Part shown: positions 15,753 through 22,818 of the stretch, piece by piece
How the letters are laid out: each line of letters starts with the position of its first letter
Position numbering within the stretch: the stretch's first letter is position 1
Assembly (NCBI GenBank): GCA_947380655.1
Contig: CANCRX010000049.1
Span: 1 to 22,818 of the forward strand
Length of the DNA: 22,818 bases
Origin: Alcaligenaceae bacterium
GTDB lineage: Bacteria; Pseudomonadota; Gammaproteobacteria; Burkholderiales; Burkholderiaceae_B
Direction of reading: 5' to 3'
The notes under the pieces: generated by a model
Told to the model about the DNA's origin: nothing
The model's input: only the letters and a program-made list of their open reading frames with translations
Databases searched by the model: none
Program-made: the position numbers and the translations under genes

Positions 15753-17836
15753 TATTTGGAACCAAAGATTATGTAGGTGATCGCAGCGGTCAGGCCGATG
15801 ATCATCGCGAATGCGTAGTGATAGATGTAGCCAGTCTGCAATTTACGTGAGACAGCAGCAATCGCACCAACCAGTTTGGCGGAGCCGTTGACCAGCACTC
15901 CATCAATCAGACCGCGATCGCCCTGCTGCCATAAGCCTTTACCAAGGCCGCGCATCCCCCGTGCCAGCACCTGCTCATAGAACCAGTCAAAGAAGTACTT
16001 ATTTTCAAGTACATAATTGAGCCCGGAGAGCTTGCTCTTGATTGCAGCAGGCACTTTAGGATTGATCAGATAGCAATACCAGGTAATCACAGCACCTGCA
16101 ACCACCAGCCAGAAGGCAAGGCTTGTGAACGCATGCAATGCATACGCCAGCCAGCCATGCCAGTGCGCTTGCAAATCTGCCATGGCAGGATGCTTGGCAA
16201 GCACCACGATCGTATTCTTGAAATAGCCACCAAACAAGAGCGGATCAACGGCAATCGCGCCAATGATTACAGAAGGAATCGCCAACAGCACCAAAGGCAG
16301 CGTGACCACCCAGGGTGACTCGTGAGGTGTTCCGCCATGATGACTATGATCGTCGTGAGCATGGGCATCTGTTGCATGGGCATCTGTTGCATGGGCATCT
16401 GTTGCATGCGCATCTTTTGCATGGGCGTCATGCGCGTGATCGTGTCCGTGGTCTGCATCTACTGCAAAACGCTCTTTTCCATGGAACACCAGGAAATACA
16501 CACGGAATGAATACAAGGAGGTCACAAACACACCAATCAATGTTGCATAGTGTGCAAAGCCAGCACCCCAGACATTGGCAGACGCTGCAGCTTCGATGAT
16601 ATGTTCTTTGGAATAGAAACCCGAAAAGAAAGGCGTACCGACGAGCGCCAGCGTACCAATCAGGAAGGTAATCCAGGTAATAGGCATGTACTTGCGCAAC
16701 CCACCCATATTGCGGATGTCCTGATCATGATGCATACCGATAATGACCGAGCCCGCACCCAGAAACAGCAGTGCTTTGAAGAAAGCATGTGTCATCAGAT
16801 GGAAAATCGCAACAGAGTATGCCGAAGCACCTAGCGCAACCGTCATGTACCCAAGCTGGGACAGCGTCGAATATGCCACCACGCGCTTGATGTCGGTCTG
16901 AATAATACCCAGGATACCCAGAAACAAGGCACCGATCGAGCCGATAACGATAATGAATGACAACGCGGTGTTGGACAACTCAAACAGTGGCGAGAAACGT
17001 GCCACCATGAAAATACCGGCGGTCACCATGGTCGCTGCGTGGATCAGTGCAGAAATAGGCGTGGGGCCTTCCATCGAGTCTGGCAACCACGCATGCAATG
17101 GCACCTGGGCTGATTTACCCATCGCACCGATAAACAGGCAGATACAAGCCACCGTCACCAGCATCCAGTTTGAACCAGGCAATGTCAACGCTGCTAACTT
17201 GTCGGCTTGCTTAAACACCTCACCATAGTGCATGGTGCCAGCGTACGCAAACAACAAACCGATGCCGAGAACAAAACCAAAGTCACCGACACGATTGACC
17301 AGGAACGCTTTCATATTCGCAAAAATTGCGGTGGGCTTGGTGTACCAGAAACCGATCAACAGGTAGGAGACCAGACCAACGGCTTCCCAGCCAAAGAACA
17401 ACTGAACCATGTTGTTTGACATGACCAGCATTAACATCGAAAAGGTGAACAATGAAATGTAGGCAAAGAAGCGCTGGTAGCCAGGGTCCTCAGACATATA
17501 ACCGATCGTGTAAATGTGCACCATCAGTGAAACCGAAGTCACGATTACCATCATCAGTGCTGACAGGGGATCAATCAGGAAACCGATTTCCAGTTTGGTC
17601 TGTCCAATGATGCTCCAGGTATAGACCGTGCCATCAAACGTATGACCGTTCAGCACATCTTTCAAAACGATCGCAGACCCGATCGCAGAGACAGCAACCA
17701 GAATGATCGTTAAAAGATGTGAACCACGTCGGCTGACCTGGCGTCCGAGAAAACCGGTACCGAACAGGCCTGCAAGAATCGCTCCGACCAAGGGGGCCAG
17801 TGCGATGATCAGATAAAGAGAAAGCGAGCTAGACAT
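15752..17836 (-). CDS. nuoL: NADH-quinone oxidoreductase subunit L, with His-rich insert
   Basis: NuoL is the distal proton-pumping subunit of complex I, with a C-terminal lateral helix along the membrane arm. The antiporter core has Glu151 (FFGWEAVGLVSYLLIGFW), Lys241 and His248 (GKSAQVPLHAWLPD), EGPTPISALIHAATM and YSTLSQLGYM. It is 694 residues, against about 613 in E. coli. Part of the difference is a hydrophilic loop at about 462-505 with roughly 15 His residues and repeated DAHAT units, between the helix ending in YFLVFHGKERF and the next hydrophobic segment (WVVTLPLVLLAI). The insert is in frame and the subunit is otherwise intact. It begins 17 bp after nuoK. Confidence 0.96.
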   Translation of the reverse strand: MSSSLSLYLIIALAPLVGAILAGLFGTGFLGRQVSRRGSHLLTIILVAVSAIGSAIVLKDVLNGHTFDGTVYTWSIIGQTKLEIGFLIDPLSALMMVIVTSVSLMVHIYTIGYMSEDPGYQRFFAYISLFTFSMLMLVMSNNMVQLFFGWEAVGLVSYLLIGFWYTKPTAIFANMKAFLVNRVGDFGFVLGIGLLFAYAGTMHYGEVFKQADKLAALTLPGSNWMLVTVACICLFIGAMGKSAQVPLHAWLPDSMEGPTPISALIHAATMVTAGIFMVARFSPLFELSNTALSFIIVIGSIGALFLGILGIIQTDIKRVVAYSTLSQLGYMTVALGASAYSVAIFHLMTHAFFKALLFLGAGSVIIGMHHDQDIRNMGGLRKYMPITWITFLIGTLALVGTPFFSGFYSKEHIIEAAASANVWGAGFAHYATLIGVFVTSLYSFRVYFLVFHGKERFAVDADHGHDHAHDAHAKDAHATDAHATDAHATDAHAHDDHSHHGGTPHESPWVVTLPLVLLAIPSVIIGAIAVDPLLFGGYFKNTIVVLAKHPAMADLQAHWHGWLAYALHAFTSLAFWLVVAGAVITWYCYLINPKVPAAIKSKLSGLNYVLENKYFFDWFYEQVLARGMRGLGKGLWQQGDRGLIDGVLVNGSAKLVGAIAAVSRKLQTGYIYHYAFAMIIGLTAAITYIIFGSK
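16359..16433. repeat. 15-bp tandem repeat inside nuoL
   Basis: The unit GCATGGGCATCTGTT (plus strand) occurs three times identically at 16359-16373, 16374-16388 and 16389-16403. A fourth copy with two mismatches follows (16404-16418), then a degenerate fifth (16419-16433). Being a multiple of three, it encodes repeated Asp-Ala-His-Ala-Thr on the minus strand and can expand or contract without breaking the frame. Exact copies point to recent slippage. Confidence 0.9.
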
Positions 17837-17853
17837 TTTGTTCCGTCGTCCGA

Positions 17854-18165
17854 TCAGCCCTTAAGGCGGTCAAGTTCATCAACATTGATCGTGCTGAGGT
17901 TGCGGAACAGCAGCACTAAGATCGCCAAACCGATCGCAGCTTCAGCAGCCGCAACAGTCAGGATGAAAAATACAAACACCTGGCCAGCCGCATCACCAAA
18001 CCAGGTCGAAAAAGCTACGAAATTCATGTTGACGGCCAACAGCATCAACTCGATCGACATCAACAGTACGATCAAATTACGGCGATTCAGAAAAATACCG
18101 AACACACCGATCGCAAACAATATGGCACCCAGCACCAGGAAGTGAGGCAAAGTCAGCGTCATCAT
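17854..18165 (-). CDS. nuoK: NADH-quinone oxidoreductase subunit K
   Basis: NuoK is a three-helix membrane subunit next to NuoJ whose buried glutamates carry protons. The 103-residue sequence has Glu39 (LMSIELMLLAVNMNF) and Glu75 (VAAAEAAIGLAI), the equivalents of E. coli Glu36 and Glu72. The start at 18163-18165 overlaps the nuoJ stop (ATGA) and has a strong Shine-Dalgarno, AGGAG at 18173-18177, with a 7-nt spacer. This is the clearest ribosome binding site in the window. A second ATG follows immediately. Confidence 0.96.
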   Translation of the reverse strand: MMTLTLPHFLVLGAILFAIGVFGIFLNRRNLIVLLMSIELMLLAVNMNFVAFSTWFGDAAGQVFVFFILTVAAAEAAIGLAILVLLFRNLSTINVDELDRLKG

Positions 18166-18779
18166 GCTTGATCTCCTGATTTGGCGTTGACAGGCGTCTC
18201 GGAGGGCATATCAAGCAAACGAACACGATCTTTCGCTTTAACTTTTAACGCTGCCGAAGGATTGTTGTATTTCACGTCGCGACGTTTACGCAGCGTCAGG
18301 GAAATCGCGGCGATCATGCCGACCAGCAACACTACCGCGCCCACTTCCACAGCAAAGACGTATTCGGTATACATCACCTCGCCCAGCGTACGCGCGTTGT
18401 TGTAGCTATTACCCATATCGACGGCAGGACCGACTTGACCCCAGCCCGTCGCCAGGACAAAGGACATCTCAAGCACCAGGATCAAACCAACAATCATGCC
18501 CAAAGGTAAGTAGGTTTTAATTTCTGTACGCAGCTGTTCCATTTTGACGTCAAGCATCATGACAACAAACAGAAACAACACCATGACTGCACCGACATAG
18601 ACGAGCACCAGCAACAAAGCGAGGAATTCTGCGCCAAGCAACATCCAGATCATTGAGGCATTGGCAAATGCCAGAATGAGATGCAGCACAGCAGTGACCG
18701 GGCTAGACGCCGTGATCACGCGAAAAGCCGCTATCACCAGTACCAGCGCCAACACGTAAAAAAGAATAGTTGTAAACAT
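18162..18779 (-). CDS. nuoJ: NADH-quinone oxidoreductase subunit J
   Basis: NuoJ is a complex I membrane-arm subunit with five helices, 205 residues long. Recognisable parts are the N-terminal helix followed by SSPVTAVLHLILAFANASMIWMLL, LVYVGAVMVLFLFVVMMLD and, near the end of the membrane part, VEVGAVVLLVGMIAAISLT. A hydrophilic tail of about 40 residues follows. It begins 21 bp after nuoI and overlaps nuoK by 4 nt. Confidence 0.95.
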   Translation of the reverse strand: MFTTILFYVLALVLVIAAFRVITASSPVTAVLHLILAFANASMIWMLLGAEFLALLLVLVYVGAVMVLFLFVVMMLDVKMEQLRTEIKTYLPLGMIVGLILVLEMSFVLATGWGQVGPAVDMGNSYNNARTLGEVMYTEYVFAVEVGAVVLLVGMIAAISLTLRKRRDVKYNNPSAALKVKAKDRVRLLDMPSETPVNAKSGDQA

Positions 18780-18800
18780 AATGTGATTTAGCCCCGATGA

Positions 18801-19289
18801 TCAGCGATAAGGCGCATCGGCTGCGCGATTGCGGGCGATATCATCTTCGTAACGATCACCCACCGCCAACAACATGTCTTTGGTGAAGTACAAATCGCCA
18901 CGCTTTTCGCCATGGTATTCATGAATATGGGTTTCAACGATCGAATCGACCGGGCAGCTTTCTTCACAGAAGCCGCAGAAAATGCACTTGGTCAGATCGA
19001 TGTCATAACGCGACGTACGACGCGAACCGTCCTCACGTTGCTCAGACTCAATCGTAATCGCCATCGCCGGGCAGACTGCTTCACACAATTTGCAGGCGAT
19101 GCAGCGCTCTTCGCCGTTAGGGTAACGGCGCAGTGCGTGCAAACCACGAAATCGTGGTGACATCGGCGTCTTTTCCTGCGGGTAGCGCAAAGTAATCTTG
19201 CGTCTGAAAACATATTTACCGGTCAGCATCATCCCCTTGAGTAACTCGAGGAGCATGAAACTACCGAAAAAATCCTTGATCGCTTGCAT
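18801..19289 (-). CDS. nuoI: NADH-quinone oxidoreductase subunit I (two 4Fe-4S clusters)
   Basis: NuoI passes electrons through clusters N6a and N6b toward N2 in the peripheral arm. The 162-residue product has two ferredoxin motifs, CIACKLCEAVCP (63-74) and CIFCGFCEESCP (102-113), preceded by the MSPRFRGLHALRRYPNGEERC region. The start at 19287-19289 (MQAIKDFFGSF) has an AAGG about 6 nt upstream and leaves 29 bp after nuoH. The frame is open to 19373, but the extra residues fall inside nuoH and are not family-like. Confidence 0.96.
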   Translation of the reverse strand: MQAIKDFFGSFMLLELLKGMMLTGKYVFRRKITLRYPQEKTPMSPRFRGLHALRRYPNGEERCIACKLCEAVCPAMAITIESEQREDGSRRTSRYDIDLTKCIFCGFCEESCPVDSIVETHIHEYHGEKRGDLYFTKDMLLAVGDRYEDDIARNRAADAPYR

Positions 19290-19318
19290 AACTTGCCTTT
19301 TTTGCCGTCTTGAGGCGG

Positions 19319-20395
19319 TCAGTTCCAGATATTCCAGGGCGTCTGCATCCAGATCGCCACCACCACTAACCACACACCTGTCAGAGGGATAAAGATTTTC
19401 CAGCCTAGGCGCATGATCTGGTCATACCGGTAACGCGGAAACGTCGCGCGGAACCAGATGAAAAGCGAAACCACCACGAAACTTTTAAATCCCAACCATA
19501 ACCAGCCCGGCACCCAGTTCAGCGGCGCAATATCAAACGGTGCAGCCCAACCACCCAGGAACAAGATTGACGCCATGCATGACAGGAAAATCATGTTGGC
19601 GTACTCAGCCAGGAAAAATAAAGCAAACGCTATGCCTGAGTACTCAACCATGTGACCGGCGACAATTTCTGATTCACCCTCAACCACGTCAAAGGGATGA
19701 CGGTTGGTTTCTGCCACAATTGAAACAACATATATGACAAACAAGGGCAAGAGCGGCAACCAGTTCCAGGACATGAAATTAATGCCCTTGTCTGCAAACC
19801 AGCCACGATTCTGCACATTCACAATGTCTGACATATTCAGACTGCCAGAAACCAGCAGAACGGTCACGAGCACAAAGCTAATCGCTAACTCATAGGACAA
19901 CATCTGTGCCGAAGCACGCATTGCGGCGATGAACGCATATTTAGAGTTAGATGCCCAACCCGCGACAATCACGCCATATACACCGATTGATGTGATAGCC
20001 ATCACATACAACAAACCAGCGTTGACATTGGCCAGCACCAGTTCAGGTCCGAAAGGCACGACCGCCCAGGCAGCCAGCGCTGGCATGAGTGTGACTGTAG
20101 GCGCCAATACAAACAAAATCTTGTTTGCCTGGCTCGGGATCACGACTTCTTTAGTAAGAAGCTTGAGTACGTCAGCATACGGCTGAAGGATGCCGCGCCA
20201 ACCCACCCGGGTAGGCCCCAGGCGAACGTGCATCGAACCAATCAGCTTACGCTCCCAGAAAGTCAGGCGAGCCACGGCTAAGATGATTGGCACAGCAATG
20301 ATCAGGATCTTGATCAGAGTCCAGACGAATAACCAAAGTGTAGGTCCGAGCAAATCGGTACCCATTGTTTCAAGAACGTTCAGCCACTGCTGCAT
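19319..20395 (-). CDS. nuoH: NADH-quinone oxidoreductase subunit H
   Basis: NuoH anchors the peripheral arm to the membrane and lines the quinone chamber. The 358-residue protein with about eight helices shows RLTFWERKLIGSMHVRLGP (43-61), GILQPYADVLKLLTKE (68-83), the acidic quinone-site loop AETNRHPFDVVEGESEIVAG and the C-terminal WFRATFPRYRYDQIMRLGWK. The ATG at 20393-20395 overlaps the nuoG stop as ATGA, so it is translationally coupled. Confidence 0.96.
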   Translation of the reverse strand: MQQWLNVLETMGTDLLGPTLWLFVWTLIKILIIAVPIILAVARLTFWERKLIGSMHVRLGPTRVGWRGILQPYADVLKLLTKEVVIPSQANKILFVLAPTVTLMPALAAWAVVPFGPELVLANVNAGLLYVMAITSIGVYGVIVAGWASNSKYAFIAAMRASAQMLSYELAISFVLVTVLLVSGSLNMSDIVNVQNRGWFADKGINFMSWNWLPLLPLFVIYVVSIVAETNRHPFDVVEGESEIVAGHMVEYSGIAFALFFLAEYANMIFLSCMASILFLGGWAAPFDIAPLNWVPGWLWLGFKSFVVVSLFIWFRATFPRYRYDQIMRLGWKIFIPLTGVWLVVVAIWMQTPWNIWN

Positions 20396-22725
20396 CAGGC
20401 ACGCTCCACGTTAAGTTGTCCAAATGCACTACCCAATGCTGCGGTTTCTGCGAAACCAGCGGAGATGCGCACAGCACCGGCAGCAAGTGTATTGTCCTGC
20501 TCAGCGATCAGATCAACCTGACCCGAAACAGACTTGACGCGAACAGTTGCACCGCGCTCAAGTCCCAGACCCGCCATTGTCTGCGCGTGCATGCGTGCAA
20601 CAGGCGCTCTGGAGGCTTGCGACGACTGGAGCGCTTCTGCGCGACGCACAATCGCATCGGTGCGGAAAATTGGCACATCGGTGACGCGCTGAAGTCCCGC
20701 AGGAGCCTGAGCAGAAACACCGGCAACAGCCTGAATCTGATTCGACAGGCGAGATTGCACACCACCCGACAATACCGCATCACGGACTGACTCGGATGTC
20801 TCATCATCAAAGCCAGCGAGATGCAGGACATTACCCAGCACGCGCAGTACTTTCCAGCCTGGACGCGTCTGCGCATGGGGTGTCACTGTGCCCTTAAAGC
20901 TTTGCGGTAAACCCTGAGCATTGACAAACGTACCTGAGGTTTCAGTGAACGGTGAGATCGGCAACATTACGTTTGCCCAGTCTTTTGCACTGGAGGCGTA
21001 TGAAGTCAACGCAACATTGAACTCAGCTGCTTTAAGCGCAGCAAGCGCCTGCGCACCGTTGTCCGCATCGAGCAATGGTTCGGCATGCAAAACGATATAA
21101 GCTTTGAGTGGCTGAGCCAGCATCGCTGCAGCAGGCTTGCCACCATTAACGGGTACAGCACCTGCGAGATAACCACCAACGGTATTCGCACCTGAAGTAA
21201 GGAAACCGAGCTTGCCGGCAGCGAGCTGTGCAACCAACTGAGCATTTGCAGCGATTCGCGATGCATCCGGCGCATTCACAGCTGAGTTACCCAGCAGGAC
21301 CGAAACTTGTGCACCCGTAGCCAGACTTTCAGCGATCTTTTGCGCGTGGGCCTCTACAGAGACACCCGCCAGCGCAGCAGGCACATCGACAGATTTCAAT
21401 TTAGCCAGAGCCACTGCGACCTGAGCCAACGTATCCGCAATGGCAGCAGGCAAGACCGTAGCACGAGCTGTCAATGTAAATAACGGATCATCACCGGCAG
21501 CATCAATACTTGTCACTTGCGTGCCACGCTTGACAGCCTGACGCAGTCGCTGCGCCATCAAGGGATGATCTTTACGCAAGAACGATCCCACCACCAGCAC
21601 ACGATCAAGCGTTTCGAGGTCGGTGATGTTCATACCGAGCCAAGGTGCGCCATTCAATGCCGCGTCAAACGACGCGTCAGTCTGACGCAAACGGAAGTCA
21701 ATATTTTCCGAACCCAGACCACGTGTCACACGACCCAGCAAAGCCATTTCTTCGAGTGTCGCGTATTCACTGCTGAGTGCACCAATGTGTGCAGCACCTG
21801 AATGGTCACGCACATCCATGAGACCATGCGCGACAACCTGCAGCGCGTCAGACCAAGAGGCTTCACGCCACTGACCGTCTTCGCCCTTGACCATCGGTGT
21901 GGCAAGGCGATCCTCTGCTTTCAAACCTTCATAGGAAAAACGATCGCGATCGCTTATCCAGCACTCGTTAATTTCTTCGTTTTCAAAAGGGACGACGCGC
22001 ATCACGTCATCGCCCTTGACCTGCACAATCAGGTTGGCACCCAAGCTGTCGTGAGGGGAAACCGTGCGACGCCGCGCGAGTTCCCAGGTACGTGCGTGAT
22101 AACGAAATGGCTTGGAGGTCAAGGCGCCGACAGGACAGATATCGATCATGTTGCCTGACAATTCAGACTCAACCGAACGCCCTACAAAGGTCGTAATTTC
22201 GGAGTGTTCGCCACGGCCGATCATGCCGAGTTCCATGACGCCCGCGATTTCCTGACCGAAACGTACACATCGCGTGCAATGTATGCAGCGGGACATTTCT
22301 TCTGCGGAGACCAGAGGTCCGAGATCTTTGTGGAATACGACGCGCTTTTCTTCCTGATAACGCGAGGTCGATCCGCCATATCCGACAGCCAGATCCTGCA
22401 GTTGACATTCTCCACCCTGATCACAGATCGGGCAATCGAGCGGATGATTGATCAGCAGGAACTCCATCACACTTTTCTGAGCGGCGACAGCACGCTCGGA
22501 ACAGGTGTGGACGACCATGCCGTTCGTCGCGGGTGTCGCGCAAGCCGGCATGGCCTTGGGAGCCTTTTCGACCTCGACCAGACACATGCGGCAATTGGCC
22601 GCAACGGACAGTTTCTTGTGATAACAGAAATGCGGCACGTAGACGCCGAGCTTATGAGCGGCATGCATGACCATGCTGCCCTCTTGCACTTCGACTTTCT
22701 TGCCGTCGATGGTTAATTCAACCAT
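20395..22725 (-). CDS. nuoG: NADH-quinone oxidoreductase subunit G
   Basis: NuoG is the large peripheral-arm iron-sulfur subunit. In its 776 residues the N-terminal ferredoxin-like domain binds a 2Fe-2S cluster through C34, C45, C48 and C62. The next cluster (N5) is bound by H94, C98, C101 and C107 (HPLDCPICDQGGEC), and N4 by C147, C150, C153 and C197 (RCIHCTRC ... CPVGAL). The C-terminal part is a degenerate molybdopterin-oxidoreductase fold. The CxxC-type ligands of the extra N7 cluster seen in E. coli NuoG are absent after ARTWELARR (TVSPHDSLGANL instead), so this is the shorter, mitochondrial-like form. It begins 15 bp after nuoF with an AAGG just upstream of the ATG. Confidence 0.96.
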   Translation of the reverse strand: MVELTIDGKKVEVQEGSMVMHAAHKLGVYVPHFCYHKKLSVAANCRMCLVEVEKAPKAMPACATPATNGMVVHTCSERAVAAQKSVMEFLLINHPLDCPICDQGGECQLQDLAVGYGGSTSRYQEEKRVVFHKDLGPLVSAEEMSRCIHCTRCVRFGQEIAGVMELGMIGRGEHSEITTFVGRSVESELSGNMIDICPVGALTSKPFRYHARTWELARRRTVSPHDSLGANLIVQVKGDDVMRVVPFENEEINECWISDRDRFSYEGLKAEDRLATPMVKGEDGQWREASWSDALQVVAHGLMDVRDHSGAAHIGALSSEYATLEEMALLGRVTRGLGSENIDFRLRQTDASFDAALNGAPWLGMNITDLETLDRVLVVGSFLRKDHPLMAQRLRQAVKRGTQVTSIDAAGDDPLFTLTARATVLPAAIADTLAQVAVALAKLKSVDVPAALAGVSVEAHAQKIAESLATGAQVSVLLGNSAVNAPDASRIAANAQLVAQLAAGKLGFLTSGANTVGGYLAGAVPVNGGKPAAAMLAQPLKAYIVLHAEPLLDADNGAQALAALKAAEFNVALTSYASSAKDWANVMLPISPFTETSGTFVNAQGLPQSFKGTVTPHAQTRPGWKVLRVLGNVLHLAGFDDETSESVRDAVLSGGVQSRLSNQIQAVAGVSAQAPAGLQRVTDVPIFRTDAIVRRAEALQSSQASRAPVARMHAQTMAGLGLERGATVRVKSVSGQVDLIAEQDNTLAAGAVRISAGFAETAALGSAFGQLNVERA

Positions 22726-22740
22726 AACCTTGTCCAGACC

Positions 22741-22818
22741 TTAAATATAGGGAGCCACCACACATCGCTTATGCTCGATGTGGTGTGCAAATTCGTCACG
22801 GTAATGCTTCAGGAAACC
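22741..22818 (-). CDS. nuoF: NADH-quinone oxidoreductase subunit F, C-terminal end (partial)
   Basis: The last 25 codons before a TAA at 22741-22743 read GFLKHYRDEFAHHIEHKRC then VVAPYI. The FxxHHIEHKRC segment is the usual C-terminus of the NuoF flavoprotein in proteobacteria, which holds the FMN and NADH site. The rest of the gene lies outside the window, as should nuoA-E and the operon promoter. Identification rests on this tail and on position directly upstream of nuoG. Confidence 0.88.
   Translation of the reverse strand, partial: GFLKHYRDEFAHHIEHKRCVVAPYI

Noticed and set aside
16359..16433. Tandem repeats resembling a CRISPR array
   Set aside because: The 15-bp units are directly adjacent with no spacers and lie in frame inside nuoL.
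16322..16510. Plus-strand frame with repeated MGICC peptides over the nuoL repeat
   Set aside because: It is the complement of the Asp-Ala-His-Ala-Thr repeat in nuoL. It has no ribosome binding site, and nuoL is clearly the coding strand.
22204..22716. 170-codon plus-strand frame over the nuoG N-terminus
   Set aside because: It is the complement of the iron-sulfur cluster region, whose cysteine motifs prove the minus strand is coding.

Overview
The window looks like a chromosomal segment of a betaproteobacterium in the Burkholderiales, most likely near the Alcaligenaceae. This is inferred from protein similarity, moderate G+C and gene order: an OmpR/EnvZ (RisA/RisS-like) pair, ispF-ispD, mfd, serB and the end of a nuo operon followed by a DUF2818 gene. 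I recognise this as a Bordetella/Achromobacter-type neighbourhood from memory, not from a search.

Layout from left to right. Positions 1-83 hold the tail of an unidentified gene. Next, on the minus strand, are a family 4 uracil-DNA glycosylase and, upstream of it in the same transcript, a TsaB-RimI fusion (t6A tRNA modification plus ribosomal protein alanine acetylation). A 176-bp divergent spacer, the largest gene-free stretch here, separates these from ompR-envZ on the plus strand. These are followed by a DUF2252 gene with kinase-like motifs. Convergent to it are ispD-ispF (MEP isoprenoid pathway, 4-nt overlap). Divergent from ispD is mfd (transcription-repair coupling factor), then serB (last step of serine synthesis).

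Between serB and the end of the nuo operon sits a small AT-rich accessory insert: a Phd/YefM-type antitoxin and a PIN-domain (VapC) toxin overlapping by 4 nt. A dyad-symmetric array of four 9-bp half-sites precedes them. The right half of the window is the minus-strand respiratory complex I operon from the last 25 codons of nuoF through nuoG-H-I-J-K-L-M-N, closed by a DUF2818 membrane protein gene that is translationally coupled to nuoN. Spacing is tight throughout (overlaps or gaps of 29 bp or less).

Most of the window is core housekeeping DNA. I saw no phage, insertion sequence, CRISPR array, rRNA or tRNA. The parts worth a second look are the four-half-site operator of the toxin-antitoxin pair, the DUF2252 gene beside the osmosensory two-component genes, the in-frame 15-bp tandem repeat that encodes a His-rich loop in NuoL, and several starts that have -10-like boxes but no Shine-Dalgarno sequence. 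I did not find convincing evidence of a wholly new system.
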